The position numbers and the translations under genes were made by a program. The notes beneath the pieces were generated by a model, which had not been told where the DNA came from, ran no database searches, and saw only the letters and a program-made list of their open reading frames with translations. A stretch of DNA of 64,000 nucleotides from Datnioides undecimradiatus (Eukaryota; Chordata; Actinopteri; Lobotiformes; Datnioididae), in the NCBI GenBank assembly GCA_008933995.1, contig WARS01000016.1, positions 7,230,215-7,294,214 of the forward strand, given 5' to 3'. The stretch's first letter is position 1; every line of letters begins with the position of its first letter. This document shows positions 1 through 11,869 of the stretch, one piece after another.

Positions 1-942
1 TACATCTCTGGCAACAGGCTCATCCGTTTGCCAGACGCATCTTTATACACTCGACTGGCATTTCTCTCCGTTCGAGACAACAATTTACAGACCCTCAGCA
101 GTGACAGTCTTAATGGTTATAGTAATCTGAAGAGTCTAGAGGCTGGCACCAACACGTATGTCTGCTCATGTGACTTTGTAGCGTTCATGACAAGTGACTT
201 GACGCATCAACAAGTTGCAATTAGAGATAAACTCCAGTCGTACATCTGTATCTCTCCAGACGCCATGAGAGGACAGAGAGTGCAAGATGCAAGGTTGTCA
301 GTGTTTGAGTGTCACACGGCTTTAGCGTTTTCTTTACTCTGCTTAGGCATCCTGGCAGTGGTTCTGCTTATTGTTGGTTTGTGTCACAAATTCAGTGTTG
401 TGTGGTATGTGAGAATGACCTGGACCTGGCTGAGAGCAAAGAGGAAGCCAAAGTTGAAAAAGGAAAAGCTGGAGTTTGACGCCTTTGTGTCCTACAGCGA
501 GATGGACTCTGGTTGGGTGGAGGCACACCTGGTCCCGGAGCTCGAGCAGACTGAGCCTCCACTCCGGCTCTGCCTCCACAAGAGAGACTTTATCCCTGGA
601 GGCTGGATCCTGGACAACATCATGGACGCCATCGAGAAGAGTCACAGAGCTCTGTTTATCCTTTCTCAGAATTTTGTCAGCAGTGAATGGTGCAAGTATG
701 AACTAGATTACACCCATTTTAGACTGTTCGACCAAAACGATGACGCAATCGTGCTCATTCTGCTGGAGCCCATTGACACAAAGACCATCCCCAAAAAGTT
801 CTGTAAGCTGCGGAAAGTCATGAACTCCAGGACGTACCTGGAGTGGCCCGAGGATGAAAACCAGATCCTCAGGTTCTGGCAAAGCTTGAGAGCAGCTATT
901 AAAAGACCTGAGGGTGAGGAAGCTGAAACATTGGACCTATAA
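1..942 (+). CDS. tlr2: Toll-like receptor 2, C-terminal part (5' end outside window)
   Basis: The reading frame is open from base 1, so the gene enters from the left; 313 codons and a TAA stop are visible. In order they encode the last leucine-rich repeats, a Cys-rich LRR cap (around CSCDF), a hydrophobic membrane helix (about bases 310-395), a basic juxtamembrane stretch, and a full TIR domain. The TIR carries box 1 (FDAFVSYS), the BB-loop proline (RDFIPGG) that MyD88 signalling needs in this family, and the late FW box. EKSHRALFILSQNFV, SEWCKYELDY and FCKLRKVMN match TLR2 far better than TLR1/6/10. TLR2 is a surface receptor for bacterial lipopeptides that signals through TIRAP/MyD88. No intron interrupts the visible part, as is usual for TLR2. 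A paralogous fish TLR1-family member is the only real alternative. Confidence 0.88.
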   Translation, partial: YISGNRLIRLPDASLYTRLAFLSVRDNNLQTLSSDSLNGYSNLKSLEAGTNTYVCSCDFVAFMTSDLTHQQVAIRDKLQSYICISPDAMRGQRVQDARLSVFECHTALAFSLLCLGILAVVLLIVGLCHKFSVVWYVRMTWTWLRAKRKPKLKKEKLEFDAFVSYSEMDSGWVEAHLVPELEQTEPPLRLCLHKRDFIPGGWILDNIMDAIEKSHRALFILSQNFVSSEWCKYELDYTHFRLFDQNDDAIVLILLEPIDTKTIPKKFCKLRKVMNSRTYLEWPEDENQILRFWQSLRAAIKRPEGEEAETLDL

Positions 943-3082
943 TTTAGTGCTTTACTTTCTGTAACATTTGAAGGCCTGTGTGTGTCTGCGAGATAGATGT
1001 GGAAAGACCTTTAGAACAGATTGTCACAATGAAAGAGCTTCAGCCAGCTTATAAACTGGTCCTCCTTAACATTTGATGTTGCAGGACATTGAGGCTAACC
1101 AGCACCTATTGGGGTCCGACCAAGCCACCTAAAAATTATGTTTCTATTGTACTATTTCATTGTGCTAATTACAGTTTGAGAAGGTATGAATGCAGCAAGC
1201 TGAGGCTGTAAGTGTGGTTACTTTTTCCCTAGAGCCAGTTGAAGGCCTCCCCCTTTTGAATTGATTGTGTAAGTATCAATCGCCCATCATGACAGAGGAA
1301 CTAATCATTAATCTCATATGAAACAACTTTGCTTCATGTCAGATTCGTTGTTGTTTGTACAATACAAAGTTTATAACCAGTCTGCCTCCATTTCCTTATT
1401 TCGGATGTGTGTGTTCGTTTCTGTTGGACGTATGTAGAACAGCCTCGTGATCTTTAACCTCTATACAAAATGTTACTTATCAACAAGACCTTTTGATTCT
1501 GAAACATCAGACTCTTGTAGCAGGAATGATTTTGCGGTGTACTTTAAGAAGAATATTTTGAATTTACCCTAAAGTACAAATGTGTGTGTGTGTGGGTCTG
1601 TGTGTGTGTCCATGTGCTTGTGTGCCTAAAAGCGTGTGTAATTCATTGTCAGGCTCTTGAGAGCTGACATATTGCCGCTATTGATCTTTAGTCCCAAAAT
1701 CAACACGGAAGCCTGGATACTGATGACAGGCAGGCCAGGGGAGTCAGGGTGTCCTGACAACACACACTAACACACAAACACGCATACATGCACGTATAAA
1801 CAGAAGCACATGCACACATTTACAGTGATACAGATGTTTGTAAGGGTTGCTTGAATCTGGTGAAGTGCTGGACTTGTGAGACTAACAACTGCTTTCATCA
1901 TTGACACGTGTTTCATGTTTAGTGCACATGCAAAGGCACTGATGCCTAACACGAATATGTTGCATGTATAGTAACACGCCATAAACAGGTATTCAGTTCA
2001 CCTTAGTAAACAGCAATGACTGTATTTCCCAAAAGCAACACAGCACTTTCAAACACTGTACTGCTCAGCATTGTTCTTTTGTGATAAAGAGTTCAGATAC
2101 CAGAAGATCAAGATGTCAAGTTTCAGTTCGACTTTTTTGAGCTTTAGAGAAGTGCAAGAAAAATGTCTCTGTTTAAAGTCTACGTTTTAGGAAGTTTCTT
2201 TGGTAGGAAATCTTTTCCTCATGTGAAAGATAATCAGCTTCTTATGATGCAGCGCAATTTAATCAGGCTGCACTCATTTACTTTGTTTTGTAAGAAAAAA
2301 TTAGGAAAGGACTAGGCAGTTCAAAAGAAACCGGAGAGCAAAATCAGAAAATGGGAACAACTTTTACAGTTTTGTCAAATTTTGTCTATATATAACAAAT
2401 CTGTGTTGACAGCCGACCTGCTGAGCAGCAAGCACAGCACTCTCATGCTAAAGGTTTCATTAGGACATTCAGGTAAAATGACCCATCCAAGCGATCTTGG
2501 ACAAGACCCTTCATTACAATGAACATGGGCACTGTAGCCTATCTTAAAGAGTCCACAGACTAGATGAGGAAATTAATACGTATGTACTGACAGGCTGACA
2601 CTTTTTTGTTTTTATGACATTTGTTGTCAGTAAACAAAAATAGAGAATAGTACAAGCCTGGTCATTTCACCCGATCTTTTCTAGAGCTCAGTGGTGACCT
2701 GCTCATTTGGCACAGTCTGTTGCTCCGGGGCACTTTGTTCTTCTCTGCCTCCTGATCTGTCGTCCTTTAAAGACTGTTTTTCTGCTCAGTGAGCCACTCA
2801 ATAGCCACAGGTGAAACTAATGGTGTGTCTGAGTTCACAGTCAGCGTCCTAAAGACCAGGATTAACAGTTTGGGATGTTGACACTGTGGACTCTTGTGAG
2901 TTTGATGCTGTGTCCCTATTAAAAAAACATTATAGTGCGTCATGTTTTCAGGTGAGGTGTATGTCGGTCTGCTGATGTTGGTTCAGAGTGTTCCCCTTTA
3001 GAAGTCAAAACAGCATATGATTTGATTTCATGCTCTTTTATCCTTTAACTAGTCTGATAACGAGGACGGAAAAAAAGCAATG

Positions 3083-3129
<47 letters not shown>

Positions 3130-3300
3130 ACAGCTCTCCATCGTCCCCTAGCAGAGGATCCATTAGCCTCAGACCCCCTCCCCGGTTGCCCAGTGATAAA
3201 GTAAACAAAGTGTGTTTGGCCAACCCGGCGCGCAAATATTTGTTCTGGAAGCTGCCTCATCCGTCGGGAGACACACACACGTCTGCAGCCACGTGCTGAG
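943..3300. other. Intergenic region, tlr2 3' flank to percc1 promoter
   Basis: No supportable coding region. It holds the tlr2 3' untranslated region (no clear AATAAA seen), TG-rich stretches around 1580-1640 and 1760-1820, and unique AT-rich sequence. Open frames here are short and look random. Confidence 0.6.
3084..3126. repeat. (GT)n microsatellite
   Basis: About 21 near-perfect GT units directly upstream of the percc1 leader. It creates long meaningless Val/Cys and His/Thr frames on the two strands. Confidence 0.95.
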
Positions 3301-3301
3301 G

Positions 3302-3309
3302 TATATATA
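3302..3309 (+). promoter_or_regulatory. Candidate TATA box of the PERCC1-like gene
   Basis: A perfect TATATATA lies about 125 bases before a strong splice donor (3426/3427) and 230 bases before the percc1 start codon. That position suits a TATA promoter starting transcription near 3330-3340. Start-site mapping is needed to prove it. Confidence 0.4.
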
Positions 3310-3372
3310 CAGTGACAATCCTGACGGTCCAGCATTACATATGCACACACACATACAAGGAGGAGAGGATCC

Positions 3373-3426
3373 ATGACCCAGACATTTCCTCAGACTTCGA
3401 CTTTGATTCAGCTGAACCTTCACAAG
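3373..3426 (+). promoter_or_regulatory. Upstream ORF in the spliced 5' leader of percc1
   Basis: An ATG at 3373 opens 18 codons up to a consensus donor (CACAAG|GTAATA). The acceptor at 3524 (pyrimidine tract, then CCAG) joins it to TGT TAG, so the small frame ends 15 bases inside the leader exon's partner and before the real ATG at 3540. This predicts a 98-base intron in the 5' untranslated region and a 19-codon uORF that could reduce translation. Inference from splice motifs only. Confidence 0.35.
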
Positions 3427-3539
3427 GTAATAAAACTTTCACTTTGCCAACCAATGTCACATTTTTATTCTGTCAATGAACTGCTCTCCTATGCGATTCT
3501 CACTTTTTCTCCACATCTCTCCAGTGTTAGTGAGCCAAC

Positions 3540-4391
3540 ATGGCCACAGGCGTCATCAGAAGCTTCCTCACCCAGGCCCAAACTCCAGCCTACTTCCCCC
3601 TGATTTTCCAACACTCTCTGTGCAAAGAAGACAAGGACGAGATCACGGAGGAAAAGCAAGAAGTGAGGGAAGATGAGGATGACAGAGAAGTAGAGGAGGA
3701 AGAGGAGGAGGATGAAGAATCTGAAGCTCAGGAGGAAGAGGAGGAGTGTCTAGAGGAGGTTTTCCTGAACACTGCCCACTACACTTTGGATGTGACCAAG
3801 CAGCTGCTGAGGTTTGCAGATCTCATCAGCCGTGACGTCCAGCGGTATTTTGGACGCTGCTCTGGCGATCAGGAAGCTTGTGACATCTACAGCGACTCCG
3901 TCACCATCACAACCAGTGGGCGCCTGCGTTACTATGACGACCTGCTGAAAATTGCAAGAGCAGGAAGTCCAGAGGAGAATGAAAACACGTTTGTGACTTG
4001 TGCTGATGAGCAAGTGGTTGGGGTTGCTAAGGGCAACAACAGTTTGGGGCCCCTGGCTGAACTTTTCGATCACAGGGGTCAGAGTCAGGGCCGCAGCCGG
4101 CCAATGATCAAACGGCATCTCCCACTTAGTTTTTGGACTGAGCCAATCCCCTGCCGCTCTCTGCTCAGTTTCTGTAACACATCAGATGTTATACACAGAA
4201 GCAGTGACACACCTTTGCAGGACGACACACACTCAGATGCTAACCCACACATTCACTACAACGCCCTGCCACACCACAACACACACGGCCTGGACAGCAC
4301 TCAGCCGGACTTTAGTGACTTGCTGGCAAACTGGGACCCAAACCCGGAGCTCACGCACACACTGACGGAGAACACACACATGCACCATTAA
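3540..4391 (+). CDS. percc1: PERCC1-like protein (proline and glutamate rich with coiled coil)
   Basis: A single coding exon of 283 residues. The start is chosen because MATGVIR matches the remembered start of mammalian PERCC1 and sits in a good Kozak context (CCAACATGG). Residues about 31-75 are an extreme Glu/Asp run. A conserved helical block follows (KQLLRFADLISRDVQRYFGR), then RYYDDLLKIA and GPLAELF, all features I associate with PERCC1. The C-terminus is His/Thr/Asn-rich and looks weakly constrained. In mammals PERCC1 is needed for enteroendocrine cell development, and loss of its enhancer region causes congenital diarrhoea; the molecular activity is unknown. Human PERCC1 lies in 16p13.3, like pdia2, syngr3 and cacna1h here. 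Family call good, function inferred from mammals. Confidence 0.75.
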   Translation: MATGVIRSFLTQAQTPAYFPLIFQHSLCKEDKDEITEEKQEVREDEDDREVEEEEEEDEESEAQEEEEECLEEVFLNTAHYTLDVTKQLLRFADLISRDVQRYFGRCSGDQEACDIYSDSVTITTSGRLRYYDDLLKIARAGSPEENENTFVTCADEQVVGVAKGNNSLGPLAELFDHRGQSQGRSRPMIKRHLPLSFWTEPIPCRSLLSFCNTSDVIHRSSDTPLQDDTHSDANPHIHYNALPHHNTHGLDSTQPDFSDLLANWDPNPELTHTLTENTHMHH

Positions 4392-4473
4392 ACACAGCAG
4401 CGTGCTGAGACCGACAGCTGACTGACAACTAAACTTTATTCGTGGTGTTTTCAACTTTAACACATAAAAAGTT

Positions 4474-4479
4474 AATAAA
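4474..4479 (+). promoter_or_regulatory. Poly(A) signal of percc1
   Basis: AATAAA, 83 bases after the percc1 stop codon; the first such hexamer downstream. Confidence 0.55.
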
Positions 4480-4553
4480 AAACCCAAAAAACAGAAAGAG
4501 ATTAATGTTGTGCACAGTTTGTTTTATCTGCAACCTATGGTATGTGAAATGTT

Positions 4554-5096
4554 TTAAAGGGTCAGTTCACCTAATTTACAAAAATGTTTTTGTAAATTAT
4601 TTCTTTCTCACCTCTGGTGACACCCAGTAATGAACAAGTTGTTTTTGTGTGTTCAGGTTTTGAGATGTCTCCCTTAGATTCTTAATAGGACAACTAAACT
4701 AAATTGTGTTATACTTGATATAAATAAACATTTAAATAATTCAACGTGCCCTTTTAGAGTCAGTGTCCCAGTTACTTTGAACAATCTGCAAACCTCACAG
4801 TGCACAATTTCCCCTGCTGCCAACACTGACTGTTGACACTGAGGTCTGTGGATTATCCAGATTAACTGGGACGTTGATTCTACAGAGACAGATACACAGT
4901 TAATCCACGAAAAACCTACACTTATATCTCTGTTTTCTGCCTGTAATTAAGTTAGTCAAGGTCTTTTTAACAATTTCAAAATCAAAATTAATGCAGTCAG
5001 AACATTTAACTTGTAATTTCCAAGGTTGAGAATAAACTTTCAGTCTTCAGATCTGTACAACTAAACGCCATTATTTTGGGTGAACTGACCCTTTAA
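4554..5096. mobile_element. MITE with terminal inverted repeats and TTAA target duplication
   Basis: The left end reads TTAA then AGGGTCAGTTCACC; the right end is its exact inverse, GGTGAACTGACCCT, followed by TTAA. The body (4558-5092, 535 bases) has no coding frame, so this is a non-autonomous DNA transposon. TTAA duplications fit Kolobok or piggyBac-type elements. A right end of the same family recurs at 30357-30374. Confidence 0.85.
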
Positions 5097-5745
5097 ATAG
5101 GATTAAAATCCATTCCCGCTCAACCACAGGCACTCATCTCTAGATTTTTTCTTCAAAGTAGCTCAATGCCTTGTCTTCTCTGTGTTACTGATGAGTGAAT
5201 GAGACGTTTAAAGAGAAGTGGGAGGGAGGAAAGAGTGTGTTTGCTAGAGTTAAAGTAAACAGAAGGAGGGAGATAGCACATCATTTTTGTGCTAGCACTG
5301 TTTTTAGGTAAATGAAGGTCTGATAAGGCTCAGAGAGAGGACTGAAGACTTAACGAATACCCGCGTACATGCCACCATCTGGTGGGTGATGAGGTCTGAA
5401 ACCTAAAGACCATCCCAGACAAGACAATCCAAAAAAAAATCAAAAATTTTTTAAAAAGTGAGGAGGGCGCAAGACAGAGAGGTGTACAAGTGAAGACGTC
5501 TCAACTGTGGATCAGCCAGTTATTCCCAATTCAGAATCTACAGGGCACCATGTGATTGGTTTAGACTGGAAAGAGTCCCCCGCAGGCATATCGTCTGATT
5601 GGATGAAAGGGAAGGCCAGTAAAATTTTGACACACACTCTTCATCTAAGACACATAAAAGGTACAAACTTTCAGTGACACATGTATTATGGGTGGCCATA
5701 CCTGAGCGGAGGTGCCAGAGCAGCTCAGACAGATAAAACGGCAAC
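5097..5745. other. pdia2 upstream region
   Basis: No gene. A CATAAAAGG motif at about 5651 lies 95 bases before the pdia2 ATG and could serve as a weak TATA element. A CTCF-like core (CCACCATCTGGTGG, about 5372-5385) lies further upstream. Confidence 0.4.
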
Positions 5746-6928
5746 ATGAGGACGCGCACGCTTTTGTCCATAACTCTGCTGGGCCTGCTGCTGTGGGCCT
5801 CCTGCATCCAGGCTGACGACGACACAGACGCCAGCAGCGACAAACAGACAGAAACACAAGAAGAAACATCAACAGAAGAGGCTGCAGGAGAGACAGATGA
5901 GGAGGTGGAGGAGGCACCAAAGAAGGAGAAAACAACGGAGATAGAGGAGGAGAAAGATGTGATGGTTCTCCACATCAACAACTTTGCCAGAGCTCTCAGT
6001 GAAAATCAGTATTTACTGGTCGAATTCTGTAAGTAGACGTGATTCATATCTGAAGAAGAAAGAATAAACAGTAAAGTGATCACTGTTTAAAAGAATCAAC
6101 TCTTTAAGTATGTCTGTATATCACTGACAGCATATGTTGGGTTAAAATTGATTTTCAATGACCAATTTTGTGTTACAGTGAGCTACAGATGTGCACTTTC
6201 CTATCTGCATATGCAGATAGAATGGAGTAGAATGAAATCTAAAGAGTAAAATGCACATGGAGCTTTATAATTGAACCCTGAACATAATAAATGTCAATAA
6301 AAGTCATCCGAGTCTGTCCGGGCCCCGATGAGCGCTGAGGCGCATACACGTGGCCTGTCCTGTCCAGATGTTCTCTGGGTTCAGCTCTCCCACAGACGAG
6401 GTCATGAGGCCATGACAAGGAAAAGAGCAAAGGGGATAAAAGCTGAGCCCAACTGCCACGGCTGCTATCAGCGGCTCATTTCCATGTGTATCTGCCTGTC
6501 CTGCTGATAGCAACATAAAACCGCACAGAGCAGAAGCCTGTGGAGTAGCTTCCACATTAAAAGTGCCATGCTGTGTATCAATGTGTGCGTGTGTGTGTGC
6601 AGATGCTCCCTGGTGTGGCCACTGCAGGCAGCTGGAGCCAATTTATGCCGAGGCTGCTGGGAAGCTGAAGACGGAGGAACCAGCGATGCGCTTAGCCAAA
6701 GTGGACGCCACTGAGGAGAAGGAACTCGCTGAGGAGTTTGACATCGGAGGCTTCCCCTCATTGAAACTGTTCATGAACGGCGAGCGCAAGCAGCCCATCG
6801 ACTACACTGGTAAACACACACAAATATAAAATGGAAGTACGACTGCACTATTAAAGCTGCTGTCCAGCTTTCAGGTTCACAACCATATGTACCCACATCG
6901 TCCCTGAGCCTGAGGGTAATAAAATAAA

Positions 6929-6959
<31 letters not shown>

Positions 6960-9900
6960 ACCCCACATGACCTCATTAGTTCATGCTGAACCTGTCTACC
7001 ATCTTTTAATGCTCCTGGTTATTTGAGTGGATCAGCCTTTGTTCTTTTCCATGTGTTTAATGTTTAATGTTAATGTGACTTTGAACATCAGCCCTATTGT
7101 GTTTTATTTTATTTTTATTTAAAATATAAATTTCATATTTAACACACAGTTACAGAGGCGGTGTCAGCCTTCTCATCTAACTCCCAAAATGGCGAATTGT
7201 GGGCTTGGTGGTTGTATTTGAACTTTGGGTAGAGCCATGCTAACTGCTCCCCCCAATTCCAGTCTTTATAGTAAGCTCAGCTAACGTGATCACTCTGACT
7301 CTGTATTTAACATACACAGTGTTATCGGTCTCCTCATTTAAACTTCCATAAAAGTCAAACTTCCCTTTGTGCTAATGCTGATTTTACAGTTGGATACCTA
7401 TAAATCCTTGGCTGTTACTAACAGCTATTTCTGAGTCTGCTGTGTACAAGATGAGTGTTTGTTGTTTGTTTGTTTCCTTCACACCTTTTGTCTAAATCAG
7501 CATATTTTTGCATAGATTAATGACCTGGTTGACTTGACGAACACTAAAACTTTTGTTTTCTTTTGATCGTCGTTGACCAGATTGACATGATGTCATTTGT
7601 TTGTGTTTTTTAGGTAAGAGGACGGTCGAGGGAATAATCCAGTGGATGAAGCGTCGTACAGGTCCTGGTGCTCCAGTGCTCGACTCTGCAGACGCTGCAG
7701 CTCAGTTCATCGATTCCCATAAGATCGCTGTTGTGGGATTCTTTGATGTAAGTTTATCTATTTTTAACTCTCCTTACTGATCAATCATAACATCACATGC
7801 TCAGTTTCTTATTTCCATTTTGGCTTGACACATCTACATTAGAACCTGGAAAGTGAGGCGGCCAAGGTGTTCAAGGAAGTTGCTTTGGATGTGACGGACA
7901 CTCAGTTCGCCGTGTCAGCGAGTCCTGAGGTTTTCCAGAAGTATGAAGTAAAAGCCGACTCAGTGGTTCTCTTCAAAAAGGTGCGGGCATGTTAAAACAG
8001 TCAAAAGTCGAGTGTTTTACAGAGAGGCTGTTCTAAGACACAAGATGCTATACTGATGTTAGCTCTGCTGCCATCTAGCGCCTAGAGGTAGTGTATACAG
8101 TGTGTCCTCACAAGGATAGTTCGGATAGTTCTGACTTCACTAACTTTGGATGTATGGCTCCATTTAAAATGAGGATGAGGCTTTCGTTTGGCTTGTGACT
8201 GTAGGTATACAGCAGAAAGTAAATATTCAATCTGCAATGTCTGATTATTGATGATTATTATTATTTTATTAAGATGTCAGCGATTTTAAAAATATTGTAG
8301 TCATTAAAATGTCGTAAATTAGGAGGGACAGCACATCATAAACTGTCAGGATCATTATAATGTTAATGCTGCGATTATCAATAATATTTGAAGTGACTGT
8401 TAACAGTTCTTGTCGGAAAGTCAAACCAACCACAAATAGACTCAAACTGACCACACGGCTGTTGTTTATGACTGCTTCCATTGCATCCTGTTTATAGTTT
8501 GGTTTATTTCTTTGCGAGTCTGGGTCTTGTGTCAGATTAAATTTGTTTTTTTGTTTTGTGAACATTTGGACAAATGTGAGTATGTGTATGATGTTTATGA
8601 CAGAGGCCTAATCTTTGAATCAAAGTGAATTTTCTGTATTTTTGTGTTTTGTCCAAACACTGTGATAGTGTTCACTATATATGAAATACAGAGAAAAGCA
8701 GAAAATCATCCTAAATGAGAAGCTGATACCAGAAACTCTCATATTGCTTCACTTCATATGAATAAATTAATTATCAAATTTGTTGTTGGTTAATTTAGAT
8801 TTTTGACTTGTTGTTTCAGAACCGCAATAGATTACAAGGTTAACGTTAGATCTATCAGAGTTGAGTAAAACAAACGTGTGTGTGTGTGTGCGTGCATGCA
8901 TGTGTGTTTGTCAGTTTGATGACGGCAGAGCAGACTTGACGTTGTCAGAAGACGGGAAGCTGGACAAAAAGAATCTCACCACCTTCATCAGTGAAAACAG
9001 CCTGGAGCTGATCATCCCATTCAGCCAGGAGGTAACACACACACGCACACAGATGTACACAAGCATGTTTACAAAATTAAAATGAAATGTAAAATTTTAT
9101 TCAAATGATTCTGTTCATGTGTGTTTTCAGACTGCAGATAAGATCTTCTCCTCCAGCGTCCGCATCCACAGCCTGCTGTTCATCAACTCCTCAGTGGAGA
9201 GTCAGACAGCCCTGATGGAAGAATCCAGGACTGTTGCCAAAAAGTTCAAGGGCAAGGTAACAGTCTGGTGTGTGTGAGAGTGTGTATTCTGTGTGTGCGT
9301 GCGAGAATGTGTGTCTTTCACACAGCCAGTGATTGAAAGACATAAACCTCGCTCAACCTCATTGTCTTGTTTTTATGTTGTGTGTGTGTGTGTGTGTGCG
9401 TGATGTGTAGATGCTGTTCGTTGTGATAAACGTGACAGAAGCTTTTTCTCATGTGCTGAAATACTTTGGCGTTTCTGAGAGCGATGCCCCCACAACCCGC
9501 ATCATTAACATGGATACAGGAAAGAAGTTCACCCTCACTGCCGGGGACCTCACAGCAGATTCACTCACACAGTTGTGCCAGGAGGTTGTGGATGGCACTG
9601 CCAAGGTAACACACACACATACGCATGCACATATGGATACACATGTTTCATATTCAATCACACAGCAGCAGTAAAGCCAGCGACTTGTCTTGTTTGATCT
9701 TGTGGTGCAGCCCTACTATCGGTCTGAGGAGATCCCAGAGGATTGGGATAAGGAAGCGGTCAAAGTCCTGGTGGGGAAGAATTTCGAATCGGTGGCTTTG
9801 GATCCGACCAAAAACGTCTTTGTGGAGTTCTGTAAGTCAGCTCATCCGCTGTCCTGAGTCTGCACTGTAAAAACTCAAACTGTAATTTAGAGAAATTGAC

Positions 9901-11808
9901 TCACCTTTCATCCTAAAACTCAATCAAATGGTGAATTTTGAGTTCCCTCTTTGTATTTTCAAACTATTTCAGACTGCACAATCCTTAGCTCTTCACTTGA
10001 ATGATGAGGTGAATTAATGTCCCTCTTATTGTTCATTGACTCATCAGATCATGATTCCATCTGTGTCTGAACACACTCACACCACTAGAAAAAGAGACCT
10101 ACACTAATGGACGATGACACAGCACAGGAAGTGCAGCTGGTTTTGTTATTCAGACTGTAGGAGCCGGCAGACAGGCAACAACATACACAGAATTCCTTGG
10201 ACGCCAACAACAAAAAAGGCCTTAGCTGAACCCCACTGAAATCAACTTGCTTGCAGCTGCCAATGCAGAGACTCAGTCCTCTCATCATGCACTGAGCGCA
10301 CGATTAGATTGAGTTCATTTAGCTTGATAAATGGAAAAAGATTCGCCAGGGATGAGGGTTAGTATTTATTGTCCATCATGCCCTCAACAAAAAGCACGCC
10401 TCTCTCATCACCTTCACTCTGCTCTCTCCTTGTCTGCCTTCAGACCGGTTCATATCATGTAACTTGGCAGCCAATCAAAAGTGACAAAAGATGACCTGTG
10501 AATTTGACACCTATATTTACTTTGCATAATTTCATATGAAAACATATTAAAAAAAAACCCAAAAAACTTAAAGTTGGAAAATTGGCTGGACTGTCCATCA
10601 CATGTGGCCAACACCAATTTCTGTTAAAAATCCTGCAGTGCAAATTTTTTTTTCTGCTGTCTGCTGGATATGAAAACCAACAAACATCTTTTTTCTGTCA
10701 GAAAATGGCAAAATAATTAATGATTTCTTTATGTAACAGTGAATTTCATTGTATGGGTGCACAAATGAGTAACGGACTGATTTTGGATGCAGCCTTTGCA
10801 ACATACGGGAAACATGTATACAATGATATATAATATGACTTAACGAGATATTAACGTCAACATTTAAATCAGAAAACGTTGTTTGTCTGAAAGGTTTAAT
10901 GTTTCCACCCTGGAGCTAAATATACGTAAAAATAACAAACATGGACGCCTCATCAACCGATAGATACTGTTTTACATTGATCACTGCGTAATTGTCACCA
11001 TGACCAGCTTTACAATCACACAACCATCACTCAGTCATCCAGTAATGAGTGAAATACAGACACACAATAAGACCGAGAGCCAACATGGGAAATGTTTTGA
11101 TCCTTCACTACCTGCATGTGCCATTTTTTCCATTTTATGTGTGTGTGTGTGTATTTGTGTGTGCCTGGCTAGATGCTCCTTGGTGTGGACACTGTAAGGA
11201 ACTGGCGCCCATCTGGGACCAGCTGGGTGAAAAGTATGCCGACAATGATGACATCATCATAGCCAAAATGGACGCCACAGCCAACGAGGTGGAGTCCGTT
11301 GACGTTGACGGGTTCCCAACACTCAAATATTTCCCAGCGGGTGGCAAAGAGGTACCAGCGCGCACGCACGTTTCGTCTCTACACACACAGACATTACTTG
11401 TCGGGGTTTTGTGAAGAGTTTTTAATTATTTCTCTCATCCTGTCCTCAATCAATTCTCTGTGTCTCTGTTCTGCTCGTTGTCCCGTAGATGGTCGACTAC
11501 ACTGGAAAGAGGGATCTGGACACATTTTCTAAGTTCCTGGATAATGGAGGAGTTTTACCTGAGGAGCCAGCTGACGAAGATGACGATGATGATGACGATG
11601 AGGAGGAGGATAATGATGATGATAAGGAAGGCGAGAAAGATGACACTGTTGAAGACAGCAAGGTTTGTATTTTTACTGCTGTTGTATATTTACTTTAAAT
11701 TATAAATCTACTCCACTCACCACGGTCCCATTTTATTTGTCTCTCTTTCAGGAGACTGATAAGTCTGCAGAGGCACCAGCCAACAAGACATCTAAAGATG
11801 AGCTGTGA
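5746..11808 (+). CDS. pdia2: Protein disulfide isomerase A2
   Basis: Eleven exons: 5746-6028, 6603-6809, 7614-7747, 7843-7980, 8915-9031, 9131-9256, 9411-9605, 9711-9831, 11173-11351, 11489-11662, 11752-11808; 576 residues, all junctions GT-AG and in frame. A signal peptide (cut near residue 20) precedes a long acidic extension (about 21-70). Thioredoxin-type a, b, b' and a' domains follow. Both active sites are intact, WCGHC with cysteines 99/102 and 445/448. An acidic tail rich in Asp/Glu ends in the ER-retrieval signal KDEL. The enzyme makes and rearranges disulfides in the ER lumen. SKFLDNGG and the KKFDDGRAD segment favour PDIA2 over P4HB, and human PDIA2 is in 16p13.3. The Tyr codon before each CGHC is split by an intron. 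Confidence 0.92.
6928..6957. repeat. (TG)n microsatellite in pdia2 intron 2
   Basis: About 15 GT units. Similar shorter tracts occur in introns at 8876-8890 and 9380-9398, and at the 3' end of intron 8 near 11140-11162. Confidence 0.9.
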
Positions 11809-11863
11809 TGCCACTTTGGCTTCCGGCTAATCAGGATCAACCTAGCATCTGCCAGTTTTTCAT

Positions 11864-11869
11864 AATAAA
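11864..11869 (+). promoter_or_regulatory. Poly(A) signal of pdia2
   Basis: AATAAA 56 bases after the stop codon. Confidence 0.6.

Noticed and set aside
3030-3423. Open frames on both strands across the (GT)n tract
   Set aside because: They consist of Val/Cys or His/Thr runs from the microsatellite and have no family match.
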